Assembly (NCBI GenBank): GCA_012033205.1
Contig: JAAUSO010000015.1
Span: 1 to 64,000, forward strand
Source: Richelia sp. SL_2_1
GTDB lineage: Bacteria; Cyanobacteriota; Cyanobacteriia; Cyanobacteriales; Nostocaceae
Direction of reading: 5' to 3'
DNA length: 64,000 nt
The first letter of the stretch is position 1, and every line of letters begins with the position of its first letter. The notes beneath the pieces are model-generated. The model was not told where the DNA came from, ran no database searches, and saw nothing but the letters and a program-made list of their open reading frames with translations. Both the position numbers and the translations under genes were made by a program. Below, piece after piece: positions 1-9,313 of this stretch.

Positions 1-126
1 TAAACGAGTCTCGTGATAGCAGAATACTGGAGAGCCGTGTACCTGGAAATCTCGTAAGCACGGTTCGGAGGGGGCTAGTTAGAAAAGGAACCATGATTAC
101 GGAAACCTCGCTAGCTGGCTACCCAC
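1..126 (+). mobile_element. Group II intron, 3' end (domains V and VI)
   Basis: The first bases can be folded as the last two domains of a group II intron. Domain V: GAGCCGTG (about 33-40) pairs with CACGGTTC (58-65) with one G-U wobble and encloses a GGAAA-type loop; the AGC triad expected at the base is present, although the upper part of the stem is imperfect. Domain VI: CTAGTTAG (75-82) pairs with CTAGCTGG (109-116). The sequence then ends CCCAC at about 126, fitting the usual AY 3' terminus. Directly after it a WD40 reading frame resumes. The intron body, any intron-encoded reverse transcriptase and the 5' exon lie left of the window. Whether it still splices cannot be judged from here. 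Confidence 0.72.
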
Positions 127-898
127 TCTGAAAACCTTGCGAGGTCATACAGACTGGGTATGGTCGGTTATATTTATCCAAAATAATCATACCTTAATTA
201 GTGCTAGCGATGACCACACAATTCGATTATGGGATATAAACACCGAGCGATCGCAAATTTTAGGTAATTTAGAAACAGAATGGATGTGGGCGATCGCATC
301 TCATCCCCAAGCAAATATTATTGCCACAGCCGGAACAAATCAAGCGATCAATTTATGGGATATTGACAAGGGTGTTTGTTTAACTAGCTTGAAAGGACAT
401 AACCACCGCATTCGAGCCATAACTTTTAATAGTTCTGGTAAATTTCTTGCTAGCAGTAGTGATGATTTCCAGATTAAATTATGGGAAGTAGAAACACAAA
501 AATGCTTACAAAATTTTTCTGGACATCAAGGAGAAATTCGCACACTGACTTTTATCCCTCCATCTTCTACCCAACCAGAAATTTTGGTTAGCGCTAGTGA
601 TGACCGCACCATTAGATTATGGGATATTCAAATAGGAAATTGTATTCAAATATTAACAGGTCATCAACACCGTGTTTGGTCAGTTTGTTATAGTCCCCAA
701 TTAAATATTTTATTTAGCTGTAGCGAAGATCAAACTATAAAAATTTGGAATATTAATCATATTAATACAATTAAATGCATTAAAACTCTAAAAATTCCTA
801 AACCTTATCAAAAAATGAATATTCAAGGTGCGAATGGTTTAACAACAGCTACACAACAAACACTACGGGTTTTAGGTGCTGTTTCAGGTACAACATAA
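127..898 (+). CDS. WD40-repeat protein, 3' exon (partial)
   Basis: This is the C-terminal part of a beta-propeller protein. Five WD40 blades can be read, each ending in a WD dipeptide or close variant (LWDI, LWDI, LWEV, LWDI, IWNI) and most starting with GH. The frame is open through LKTLRGHTDW immediately after the predicted intron end, so the TTG at 137 is not a true start; the protein begins upstream and is interrupted by the intron. Such proteins in filamentous cyanobacteria often carry an N-terminal NB-ARC, kinase or peptidase domain, but that part is outside the window. The propeller is presumably a protein-binding platform. The last 40 residues after the fifth blade are not WD-like. 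Confidence 0.8.
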
Positions 899-1181
899 AA
901 CCTCCAAACTTACAACAAAAAAGCAGAGAAATTCCCCTCTAAACAGAGCTAGCCTCACTTTTCTAATTCGACATTAAGCGTGCATAGCCCCAATTTTATC
1001 TCTTTTTTCATATTCACAAACCCTTTAATTAATTAAAGTAATTAAATAAATATTACAACTTTCTTTAATTCTGATTACGAAAAATATAGAAATGTAAATA
1101 ACTGTTGACAATATGCCTATTCTCTTTGTCAGGCTCGATTTGGAGACAGAACCTCATATCATATATTCTCAGTTCTCAAGC

Positions 1182-2666
1182 CTAGCATGGAGGGGTGATA
1201 TCATGCTCAAGCTCAAAAAGCTGATGTCCCCTAATCTCTATACAGCGTTGTTCAAGATATTTTTGCCAGCCGTTACGGGTACCGATGTGGCTGGGATTTT
1301 CATATAATCCTAATTCAACTTCTTGCTCGGTGAGTCGGGCAAATTCTTCGTATTGTGGATATTGGGGGCTGACAAAGGTTTCTTTACGATGCAAAATAGG
1401 CGGATTTTTTCTCTCAGAGTAATCACCGCGAGCGATTCTGAAAGTTTTTAAGTCGATTACGATGCTTGCTTTTAATGCTGGATGGGCATCAGTGTCAAAG
1501 TCGGGGTAATATAGGTAAGATATTCGCGGTTGGTTGATGTGAAGTTTAACAATAGTTGTTTCTTCAGGTCTTCCGAATACACGACTGGCACAGCCTTCGT
1601 AGATTCGTAACAATGCTTCTAATTCTCCAAGTGCTGTAATGTGGACATAAAGAGCATCTGGAGTCTGTTTACCAATTTTGCTTGTTTTGCAGGCTGCTTT
1701 GATAATTTTAGATTCCCCTAAGCTAAATAACTTTTCGTCGGCTACTTCACAAGCATCCCGATATGTCCCGAAAAAAGCTTTAATATCGTGGCGGATTTTT
1801 TCGGGTAGCTCTGAAAATTTGGGACGCTCTTCCTCAAACTGTACCAAGGCAAGATAAACTTGGATATCCAAAGAACGACGGTAGGCGATTGCATCCCATT
1901 CGACTTCATCTGTTGCTTGCAATATTACTTTAAAAGCACGGCGAATACTGGCAAATTCGAGTAGTATGTTTTCTTCAACTTCTGGTTCTAATTCTCCTGG
2001 GGCTGGTAGTCTACCACGTTTGGTATAAAATTGAATCAGCGGTTCCAATTCCTGTTTGCAATCTTCATATTTCTTAGTTGCAAGACGAATTCTCGGCGCA
2101 ATTACCCCGGAGCGATACCATTCGGCCCGAAAATTCTCTTTTTCTTGTTCGTCGCGAAATACAAAGTAAATGCCTAGGGCTACGGGTACAGCATCAACTT
2201 CTAAAGCACTATCAATGTATTTTTTGAGTTCTCCCTGTTCGTAATATTTCTGAAAGGTATTGCGACTAGTTACGACACCATCTCCATAAGCTAGTTGATT
2301 TTTACTACTAATGGAACTTACTAATACTTGAGCGGCAACTATTAATACTTTATTAGTCAATTTCCAGGCATTTTTGAGACTTTCGAGGCGTTCTTCGGTA
2401 TCTTCGATAACATTAAGAATATAACCGAGATTAACAACATCCGCAGAAATTAGAGGTGTATCGGGTTTATAATAAGGGTCCCAACCGGCGCTATTAACCT
2501 CCATACTTGCCAATCTTTTTACATCACCACCATGTCCACATCCGTAATCAAAAAACGTCGTCTTGGTGTTAATGATTTCAAATTCCACTGCCAACTTGAT
2601 CGGACGGGATAAGTCTGTACGGAACATAGCTGCTCTGTGACGTTCAATAGCTAAGTCTTCCAACAT
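1182..2666 (-). CDS. DNA phosphorothioation-associated putative methyltransferase
   Basis: This protein matches the pattern of the methyltransferase-like family repeatedly found beside dnd genes: an N-terminal block with IERHRAAM and LSRP, then a Rossmann SAM-binding motif FFDYGCGHGGDVKRL and an acidic loop GWDPYY. The rest (to about 494 residues) has no motif I recognise. The longest frame begins at a TTG at 2693; I prefer the ATG at 2666, which gives the N-terminus MLEDLAIERHR and is closer to the conserved block. It is the last gene of the minus-strand dnd set (dndC, dndD, dndE, this gene), separated from dndE by heptamer repeats. Its substrate is unknown; a DNA base or modified-DNA substrate is an inference from context. 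Confidence 0.8.
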   Translation of the reverse strand: MLEDLAIERHRAAMFRTDLSRPIKLAVEFEIINTKTTFFDYGCGHGGDVKRLASMEVNSAGWDPYYKPDTPLISADVVNLGYILNVIEDTEERLESLKNAWKLTNKVLIVAAQVLVSSISSKNQLAYGDGVVTSRNTFQKYYEQGELKKYIDSALEVDAVPVALGIYFVFRDEQEKENFRAEWYRSGVIAPRIRLATKKYEDCKQELEPLIQFYTKRGRLPAPGELEPEVEENILLEFASIRRAFKVILQATDEVEWDAIAYRRSLDIQVYLALVQFEEERPKFSELPEKIRHDIKAFFGTYRDACEVADEKLFSLGESKIIKAACKTSKIGKQTPDALYVHITALGELEALLRIYEGCASRVFGRPEETTIVKLHINQPRISYLYYPDFDTDAHPALKASIVIDLKTFRIARGDYSERKNPPILHRKETFVSPQYPQYEEFARLTEQEVELGLYENPSHIGTRNGWQKYLEQRCIEIRGHQLFELEHDITPPC

Positions 2667-2708
2667 AAGACAAATCCAAATCGCGATCGACAACCATTAT
2701 CTCATAGA

Positions 2709-2806
2709 ACAGGTAATTGGTAATGGGTAATTGGTAATTGGTAATTGGTAATTGGTAATGGGTAATTGGTAATTGGTAATTGGTAATTGGTAATGGGTTA
2801 TTTGGG
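2709..2806. repeat. Heptamer tandem repeat, GGTAATT/GGTAATG units
   Basis: About fourteen tandem copies of a 7-bp unit, mostly GGTAATT with some GGTAATG, fill the gap between dndE and the methyltransferase gene. It is a short tandem repeated repeat of the kind common in heterocystous cyanobacteria. Confidence 0.9.
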
Positions 2807-2835
2807 ATTATCCATCTCCCCATCTCCTCATCCCT

Positions 2836-3222
2836 TTACTTTTCGGTGGCTAATTCAATCAAATCTTCAATTTTCTTAATATTTGGATCACCTGCTAAAT
2901 AGCCGATACCGCGATGTAGATGTAAGCGAAACTGGGTTACAAGGGTTTCTTTATCAGTTCCCAAACCGTCGTTATAACAGCGTTGTTTAAGCGCTAAAAG
3001 CAAGATATCAGACATTTCACCGCCAAATACTCGCCATGTTAATTCCACATTACTATCTTGGGGTATCGGTACCGGAGAAGGAATACTTTTTTCCGCAAGA
3101 GAACGACAAAATCCCCAGCGACAAAGGGTATTCCACTGATCGATTTTGGTAAACCGTCTCAGTTTCAAAAGTTGGTCTTTAGCTGTTTGGGATAAGCGGA
3201 TGCGTTCGATTGGTGATTCCAT
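2836..3222 (-). CDS. dndE: DNA sulfur modification protein DndE
   Basis: DndE is a small basic protein of the Dnd modification complex and is known to bind nicked double-stranded DNA. The 128-residue product has the expected size and features: an N-terminal basic segment (RIRLSQTAKDQLLKLRRFT), the conserved NTLCRWGFCRSLAE block, and TWRVFGGEMSDI in the middle. The lysine and arginine residues in the first 25 positions are those expected to touch DNA. It starts at an ATG at 3222 and lies downstream of dndD, separated by a repeat array rather than overlapping it. It is intact. Confidence 0.92.
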   Translation of the reverse strand: MESPIERIRLSQTAKDQLLKLRRFTKIDQWNTLCRWGFCRSLAEKSIPSPVPIPQDSNVELTWRVFGGEMSDILLLALKQRCYNDGLGTDKETLVTQFRLHLHRGIGYLAGDPNIKKIEDLIELATEK

Positions 3223-3345
3223 TTTGATGGTTGATGGTTGTTAGTTGATGGTTGAAAGTTGTTAGTTGATGGTTGTTAGTTGATGGTTGATGGTTGATGG
3301 TTGTTAGTTGTTGGTTGTTAGTTGATGGTTGATGGTTCTTACGTA
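3223..3345. repeat. Heptamer tandem repeat, TTGATGG/TTGTTAG units
   Basis: About seventeen 7-bp units alternating TTGATGG, TTGTTAG, TTAGTTG and similar variants separate dndD from dndE. A frame through the array on the minus strand gives a repetitive NNQQLTT-like peptide, which I treat as non-coding. Confidence 0.88.
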
Positions 3346-3376
3346 TTTTCCCTTGTCCACTAACCACTATCTTTTA

Positions 3377-5365
3377 TTACCAAAAATACCCCAATTCTAC
3401 TGTCGTTTGACGGGTGTCTTGGGAGTATTTGAGCAGGTATTCGCGAGCTATTGCTTCGTTTTTTCGTAGGGTTTTTACTTCTTTTTCACCTATTTCGGTA
3501 TCGGTGGAAAGTAATATTACTTGATGGGAAGCGGAAGGGAAGTATTTTTCTATTAGGTTACTGCGGTGAGATGAATCTAAGCGCCCCAAGGGAGTGTCGA
3601 TGGCAACGGGTAGGCGGTGTCCCGATACTCTTGCTAATGCCCAAAGAAAGGCAATCGCTAAGAGTTGTTTTTCGCCTGCTGATAGTCGATGTTTATCAAC
3701 TGGTTGAGAGTTTAAATCGTATAGGGAAAGACTGAAGGTATTGGTATTAATCACAATACGATGTACTAAGTCGGATTTATGGAGCAGGTAACGGAAGCAT
3801 TCTGTAACTTCGTTTTCTAATTTATTGAGTTTTCTTAAGGTAAGTCGTTCGCGAAACAATTTGAGGGTTTGTTGTACTCTAGTTGATGCATTTATGATGT
3901 TTTCTTTACTGTTTTGTGCGATGGTTTGTACACTATATTCTGTTAAATCTTTTTTTAATTTATCAATTTCTGATTCTAGTTCTATCAAACGACGATTAAC
4001 TGTTTCACAATTACTTTTAATGTCAATAACTTTATTTTGTGCTTTTTTAACTAAGTCTACTAATTTTTGATAATCTTCTGGCGATGCTGCTGCTTGTATT
4101 TGTCTTTCTAAAGTAATAATTTCTTCTTCTTGATTTTTTAATTGTTCTAATTGCTGTTTGGCGGTATTTTTAGCAGTTTGTAAATAGTAAAGAATATTTC
4201 CTAGTTGACTCAAATTTTCTGCATCTGCTAATAACCAAGGTGATTCTTTTAATAATGCGTTTCTGGTTTCTAAGTCTTCTTTTAAAAAGGTTTTTATTTC
4301 AGCAAATTTATCAGGAGCAATATCTATTTTATTAATCAAATTTAGTAACCGTTCATCTCTTTCGAGCAATATATCTCGCGCTATTTGTTGCTGTTGAATT
4401 TTTAATTCTGCTTCACCTCGTTGTTGAACTTGATTTAGTAGAGGTTCAATTAATGTCAATGGTAAAACACCTGCGGCTAATTCACACATTCTCTGACGAG
4501 TGTTTTCCGATTCGTTAATATGAACTATTTTCTGTTGTTCTAGCTGACTACTTTCGGAAGCAATTTTTCCACCTTCGCTCAAAAATTTATCAAAGGCTGC
4601 TTGTTGGTTTTTTTCGGCTTGCTGTAAAAATTCTAATTCCTGGGTTTTTATATTTTTGGTTTCTTCGTATTCTAACTGTAAATTATTGAGAAGTTTTTCT
4701 ATCTCTTCTAAATTAGCAAGTTCTTTTGTATCCGCTAGTTCTTTGCGTTTACGATTGACTAATATTTCTAAATCTATTGCCAAACGTTCCGCTAATTCTA
4801 ATCCTAAAAGAGCGCGAATTGCTTCAACTACCATAGTGGGCGGTTGTTCTTGTTCTGCAAGTTCTTTTACTTGTTCGCCATCAAATAAAAATAAATTAGA
4901 GATTCCTAAAGGTAATAAATTTTCAATATATTCATCCCAGATATTAACTAAACCAATATCGAGCCATTCATCATTTTCACGAATATCTAAAATACCTAAA
5001 TGGTCTTTACCATCTTTAGGATTTTTTTCCCAAGTTCTGACTATACGATATCTTACAGGTTTATCGTTTTCAATATGTTCAAAAGCTAATTCAATTCTTG
5101 TTTGTTCTGTCGGTGATTTATGGGTATTTATACATTGATTGAGGAAATCATTATAACTTAAATTATCGCGAGTAGAACATTGAGCGCGATGTCCGTAAAG
5201 TGCAAGACGAATCGCATCCATTAAAGTTGTTTTTCCCCCACCATTCATTCCCCCTAAAAGAATAATTGGATGAGGATTATCATCATCGTTGTTTGGGTCA
5301 AGATTTATTACCTGACGACCACAATAAGGACCAAAGTTTTCTAAAACAAGTTCGAGGAATATCAT
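3377..5365 (-). CDS. dndD: DNA sulfur modification ATPase DndD
   Basis: DndD is the SMC/Rad50-like ATPase of the phosphorothioation complex. In the 662-residue product the Walker A motif GMNGGGKT is at residues 39-46, the DndD-typical FLFDGEQV follows in the first lobe, a long Glu/Lys/Gln-rich coiled-coil segment spans roughly residues 200-500, and the C-terminal lobe has the ABC signature LSAGEKQ and Walker B with PVAIDTPLGRLD. The length is normal for the family. It sits between dndC and dndE in the usual order C-D-E. The start is an ATG at 5365. ATP hydrolysis is thought to drive DNA opening or nicking before sulfur insertion. Confidence 0.94.
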   Translation of the reverse strand: MIFLELVLENFGPYCGRQVINLDPNNDDDNPHPIILLGGMNGGGKTTLMDAIRLALYGHRAQCSTRDNLSYNDFLNQCINTHKSPTEQTRIELAFEHIENDKPVRYRIVRTWEKNPKDGKDHLGILDIRENDEWLDIGLVNIWDEYIENLLPLGISNLFLFDGEQVKELAEQEQPPTMVVEAIRALLGLELAERLAIDLEILVNRKRKELADTKELANLEEIEKLLNNLQLEYEETKNIKTQELEFLQQAEKNQQAAFDKFLSEGGKIASESSQLEQQKIVHINESENTRQRMCELAAGVLPLTLIEPLLNQVQQRGEAELKIQQQQIARDILLERDERLLNLINKIDIAPDKFAEIKTFLKEDLETRNALLKESPWLLADAENLSQLGNILYYLQTAKNTAKQQLEQLKNQEEEIITLERQIQAAASPEDYQKLVDLVKKAQNKVIDIKSNCETVNRRLIELESEIDKLKKDLTEYSVQTIAQNSKENIINASTRVQQTLKLFRERLTLRKLNKLENEVTECFRYLLHKSDLVHRIVINTNTFSLSLYDLNSQPVDKHRLSAGEKQLLAIAFLWALARVSGHRLPVAIDTPLGRLDSSHRSNLIEKYFPSASHQVILLSTDTEIGEKEVKTLRKNEAIAREYLLKYSQDTRQTTVELGYFW

Positions 5366-5372
5366 ATTAACA

Positions 5373-5489
5373 TGGGATGGGTAATTGGTAATGGGTAATT
5401 GGTAATGGGTAATGGGTAATGGGTAATTGGTAATAAATTTTTACTCCTAACTCCTAACTCCTAACTCCTAACTCCTAACTCCTAACTCC
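5373..5489. repeat. Heptamer tandem repeats (GGTAATT then ACTCCTA units)
   Basis: Two adjacent 7-bp arrays lie between dndC and dndD: GGTAATT/GGTAATG units (about 5378-5432) and ACTCCTA units (about 5444-5489). They are followed by a half-palindrome GCTACGTCTCTAC that resembles the palindrome at 61433. Confidence 0.88.
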
Positions 5490-5534
5490 GGTACAGACGG
5501 GGCGTATTGCTACGTCTCTACAATTCCTAACTTT

Positions 5535-7142
5535 TCATTGTTCAGCATCTGAGTTGTTTTTATTAAATTTTAGATTTGCCCAATTATGCGGTTTTTCATC
5601 TGTTACTTTCTGTGCTGTAACATCACCCAAAGTTAACTGTTTTACTTTATTAATATCACCTTCACCAGCAGCATTTTTTAAGTCGCGTTTAAAGCGAGCA
5701 TTTTTAATCGCATCTTCTTGATTTAACGAACTTGTTTCAAAACACTTTTCTAATGCATCATATATTCCCACACGCCGGGTTTTTTTGCGATACTGACGTT
5801 CGGTATCTAACAGTTTCGCCATCAATTCTAAATGCATTGCGTCGTCTGAGCAGATTTCTTCTAATACAGCCCATTCATCGCTACCTAATAAACTGTAACC
5901 CGCACCGGGACGGGGGTCAATAAATTTTTCGCCTGTCACTTCTTGATAAATTTGGGGTAAACTATCGTCGAATTCGTGTTTTTCTTCTAACCAAATACGC
6001 CTGATTTGACTGAGTTCCTCTAAAGTAATTAAAGTAATATCCCGCATATTTTCCGGCGCAGTTTGACGAACTTGTGTTTGGGCTGATAATACTCTTGTTA
6101 ACCAATGTTCGCGCCAATATTTGGTATAAGGGCCTGGTACTGGTTGAACTGAAGTTTCACCATTTATGTTACGCTCAAAAAGCTGCACGTTTCCCCAAAT
6201 TCGTCGAAAATCTCGTTTATCATGGTCATCTTGAATATCTAACTCGTTACGAATATCTAAAAGCGGTTGCATCCATTCTTTTTCTTCGTCATTTTGAATC
6301 ATCGCTTCCATCGATTTATCTTTACTTACCATTGTGCAAACCCAGCAACCAAAACGCGAATCACCGCAACTAGGGGTAGAAGTATCCACAACTAAAGGAC
6401 ATTCATTATCTGCTGTCGCACCACGGTACATGGAAAATAAATCTTTGTTATCACCACCCCAAGGATTTTCACATTGATTCAGGTAAATCCACACATCGTT
6501 GTTGCTCCAATCTTCGATGGGTGTATAAATCAAAGAATTAGGTAAACTGGCATTTGGACTCAAACGCTCCCTGATTCTACCTGCTTGATGCTTTTGCATT
6601 GTGGCTGCTCGTTTGGAACTTTCGGCTTTGCGGGTACCCAAGACAATAATTGTTTCCCCACTGGCTCTAACCATTTCCCGAATAAACTGGTTAGCTGGAT
6701 TAATTTTCAAACGCGGTGTACACCAACGAAACTGGTTGCGTGGAGCCGGATAACCTCTACCAATTAAATTTACCCAGAATGTATCTTGAATTACTGGCAA
6801 CAATAAATGAGGTTCGATAGGCAAAGATTTTTTTTTGGCAGCAGATGCCAGCAACTCCATCGAATTACGAACCCATGCTGAAACTATGGGATTTTCTACT
6901 AAGGTATCTGTAGTAATTACGTGAATTTTTTTATTTCGTTTTTTCGGCGGTAAAATCGCGATCGCATTCCAAACAAGTTGTAAAATCGTGCTAGAATCTT
7001 TACCCCAAGATACACCAATAATCCAAGGTATTTCATCTAGTAAATACAACTCTTGGATTTCTTTGGTAATCTCTGGAATTTTATCAATTACCGTAACAGG
7101 TGCTGCCTGAATTTTTTTGTCTGATTGTTGGGCAATAGTCAT
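5535..7142 (-). CDS. dndC: DNA phosphorothioation sulfurtransferase DndC
   Basis: DndC is the PAPS-reductase-like, iron-sulfur ATP pyrophosphatase that activates the DNA backbone for sulfur incorporation. The 535-residue product carries the PP-loop SWGKDSS at residues 45-51 and five conserved cysteines (C141 in RWCTPR, C248, C259, C266 and C269 in the FGCWVC block), four of which should hold a [4Fe-4S] cluster. ATG start at 7142. It heads the minus-strand dndC-dndD-dndE-methyltransferase series and is divergent from dndB at 7613. Sulfur normally arrives from cysteine desulfurase DndA, which is absent here; a housekeeping IscS/SufS elsewhere could substitute, as known in other bacteria. Confidence 0.94.
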   Translation of the reverse strand: MTIAQQSDKKIQAAPVTVIDKIPEITKEIQELYLLDEIPWIIGVSWGKDSSTILQLVWNAIAILPPKKRNKKIHVITTDTLVENPIVSAWVRNSMELLASAAKKKSLPIEPHLLLPVIQDTFWVNLIGRGYPAPRNQFRWCTPRLKINPANQFIREMVRASGETIIVLGTRKAESSKRAATMQKHQAGRIRERLSPNASLPNSLIYTPIEDWSNNDVWIYLNQCENPWGGDNKDLFSMYRGATADNECPLVVDTSTPSCGDSRFGCWVCTMVSKDKSMEAMIQNDEEKEWMQPLLDIRNELDIQDDHDKRDFRRIWGNVQLFERNINGETSVQPVPGPYTKYWREHWLTRVLSAQTQVRQTAPENMRDITLITLEELSQIRRIWLEEKHEFDDSLPQIYQEVTGEKFIDPRPGAGYSLLGSDEWAVLEEICSDDAMHLELMAKLLDTERQYRKKTRRVGIYDALEKCFETSSLNQEDAIKNARFKRDLKNAAGEGDINKVKQLTLGDVTAQKVTDEKPHNWANLKFNKNNSDAEQ

Positions 7143-7612
7143 TCGATTTTAGATTTTAGATTTTAGATTTTAGATTAGCCGTAATAATTACGCCCTTCGT
7201 CCCCTAAAATTACCTTTCACCCCTAGGGTGCGATTCATCTCTCTTCATCTCTTTCCTCCGCGCTCTCTGCGTCTGGGGCGTTTTTTTTTCAGTAATCTTT
7301 TAAAAGAAAGGGAGTAATTGCCATTAATTTTTATATAAGAAAAAACCCCAGATTATTATTTGATTAGTCTGCACTTGCTCTTGAAAAATTTATTAAACTT
7401 TGTCTTCCCTGTTTTCTGTTCCCTCTCTCAATAAATAGTTCCATTCATCAAACCAGAATCCTATACAAAGGCAAGAACTAGTATTACATAAATTTGTACC
7501 AGTTACGGTTTTTAAAAACTTATTCTTTCATGTTTTATTTTTATACCGTTTTTATATATAGTATTTGGATACCAATCAATGTTTAATTTTTTGTTGATTT
7601 TTTTTACTAATT
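7143..7612. other. Divergent dndC/dndB intergenic region with repeats
   Basis: 470 bases separate the divergent dndC and dndB starts. Next to dndC is a TTTAGAT heptamer array (7146-7177). From about 7212 to 7288 there is a degenerate copy of a dispersed repeat (CACCCCTAGGGTGCG, then GCGCTCTCTGCGTC) that recurs at 18632-18710. The rest is AT-rich and should hold both promoters. I see no regulator gene here. Confidence 0.6.
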
Positions 7613-9193
7613 ATGACCAAAAAAAATGCATCTACCGTAACAGCAGTTATTTCTAGTCAAGATCAAAAGAAATTTTCTGGCTTATTAACCAAATATCTTG
7701 GCGAAAATCAACAGCTATTAGTCCAAAAAACAGAAATGGGCGGTACTCAAGCTTATGTGGGTTCTGTGACTTTAGAATGGTTTGCCAGTCAAGTTCACTT
7801 TGCATCTTTTTTACCATTATTGCAAAGTAAGTACAATTCCGATACTGATAATATCGAAATTGACGCTTCCAGTATAGACGATATACAGCAACGCCCCTTA
7901 GATTGGTCGCGTCAAGCACCTTTAGTTCAGTATTTAGCCGCAAGAAAAAATCATAAGTTTCCTCCAGTATTAGCTGTAATTAGTCAGCCTTGGGTAGATA
8001 ATCCTCAAGCATCTGAATGGGATAATACACAAATAGCAAAAAAATCTACTACGGAATTTACGCCTTTAGATGAGGATGAAAAATTCGGTTTACTCAATAT
8101 TTCTGAACAAGATGTAACTATTTATGCATTAGATGGTCAGCATCGATTAATGGCGGTACAAGGTTTGATGGAGATACTCAAAACTGGTAAATTGCCGCGT
8201 TATAAGAAGGAGAAAGCTGTTGCTAATAGTTTTATTACCATTGATGATTTAAGTGAAAAATACCGAGTTGAAGCCGAATATTTGCAACAATTACCCCAAG
8301 AAAAAATCGGTATAGAATTTATTTGCGCTGTAGCTGCTGGAGAAACCCGTGAGGAAGCAAGACGCAGAGTAAGGTCGATTTTTGTCCACGTTAATTTGAT
8401 GGCTGTACCCTTGAGTAAAGGACAATTAGCACAGTTAAATGAAGACGATGGTTTTTCGATTGTGGCTCGCAAGATAGCGGTTAGTCATCCACTTTTAGAG
8501 CAGCGTCAAGGTAGAAAACCTCGCGTAAATTGGGATAGTGCTACAGTTGCCGCAAAATCCACAGTTTTGACAACTTTGCAGGCTTTAAAAGAAATGTCGG
8601 AGCGTTATTTAGAACACAAATATCCTCATTGGAAACCTTTAGATAAAGGTTTAATTCCTATGCGCCCGGAGGATGAAGAATTAGAATCAGCAATTAAAGA
8701 TTTTAATCAATTATTTGATAATTTAGCGACTTTAGCAAGTTATAAAGTTTTGGAATACGAAGACACTCCGATGTTTCGACGATTTAGTTTTGAAAAAGAT
8801 GGGGGAGAAGGAAATATATTATTTCGTCCCGTCGGACAAATGGCATTGGCAAAGGCTTTGGGTATTTTAATATTTGAAAAAGGATTCTCTATAGAAGAAA
8901 TTTTTGAAAAGCTGCGACTCTTTGATAGTAAAGGCGGTTTTAGTGGAATGGAATTTCCTAAATCTGTTTGGTATGGCGTTTTATATGATGCAAATCGCAA
9001 GCGGGTATTAGTTGCGGGGAAAGAATTAGCAACGCGGTTACTCGTTTATATGTTGGGTGGAATTAAAGATAAAATGGAGCGAGCCGAGCTTAGAACGGAT
9101 TTAGCTAAAGCCAGAACTTTTGAAGAGCAAACTGTGGATTTTAAAGGTAAATTTGTGGAGCCGAAGCAGGTGGGATTGCCGAGTGTTTTGTGA
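7613..9193 (+). CDS. dndB: DndB-like DGQHR-domain protein
   Basis: The protein has the DGQHR motif that defines the DndB family at residues 174-178 (YALDGQHRLMAV), followed by a basic region with EARRRVRSIFVHVN. DndB is a DNA-binding, DGQHR-type regulator that limits phosphorothioate modification frequency or represses dnd transcription in characterised hosts. At 526 residues this is clearly longer than the roughly 350-residue DndB proteins of Salmonella or Streptomyces, with an extended C-terminal half of unknown role. It is the only plus-strand gene of the island and lies between the modification genes and the Dnd-associated 4/ATPase pair. ATG start at 7613. Confidence 0.85.
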   Translation: MTKKNASTVTAVISSQDQKKFSGLLTKYLGENQQLLVQKTEMGGTQAYVGSVTLEWFASQVHFASFLPLLQSKYNSDTDNIEIDASSIDDIQQRPLDWSRQAPLVQYLAARKNHKFPPVLAVISQPWVDNPQASEWDNTQIAKKSTTEFTPLDEDEKFGLLNISEQDVTIYALDGQHRLMAVQGLMEILKTGKLPRYKKEKAVANSFITIDDLSEKYRVEAEYLQQLPQEKIGIEFICAVAAGETREEARRRVRSIFVHVNLMAVPLSKGQLAQLNEDDGFSIVARKIAVSHPLLEQRQGRKPRVNWDSATVAAKSTVLTTLQALKEMSERYLEHKYPHWKPLDKGLIPMRPEDEELESAIKDFNQLFDNLATLASYKVLEYEDTPMFRRFSFEKDGGEGNILFRPVGQMALAKALGILIFEKGFSIEEIFEKLRLFDSKGGFSGMEFPKSVWYGVLYDANRKRVLVAGKELATRLLVYMLGGIKDKMERAELRTDLAKARTFEEQTVDFKGKFVEPKQVGLPSVL

Positions 9194-9274
9194 TGTTCGT
9201 AAATTTATCCTTTTCAAAGAATATGTATTTGGAAAAGCGATATCAATAAGCAGTTCACGGTGTATTTTTAGTCT

Positions 9275-9294
9275 CCACCACCACCACCATCACC
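9275..9294. repeat. CAC/CCA trinucleotide microsatellite
   Basis: A short run of CAC triplets lies in the gap between dndB and the convergent Dnd-associated gene. It would read as six histidines in one frame, but no gene covers it. Confidence 0.7.
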
Positions 9295-9313
9295 AAGTTC
9301 TCTAGATGCTTTC

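Noticed and set aside
1113-1307. Plus-strand ORF of 64 codons
   Set aside because: It overlaps the 3' end of the methyltransferase gene in antisense and has no protein-like features.
3179-3367. Minus-strand ORF of 62 codons with NNQQLTT repeats
   Set aside because: It is a translation of the heptamer repeat array between dndD and dndE.
9120-9305. ORF containing six histidines, like a vector His-tag
   Set aside because: It is a CAC-triplet microsatellite in the gap between convergent genes; no vector sequence surrounds it.
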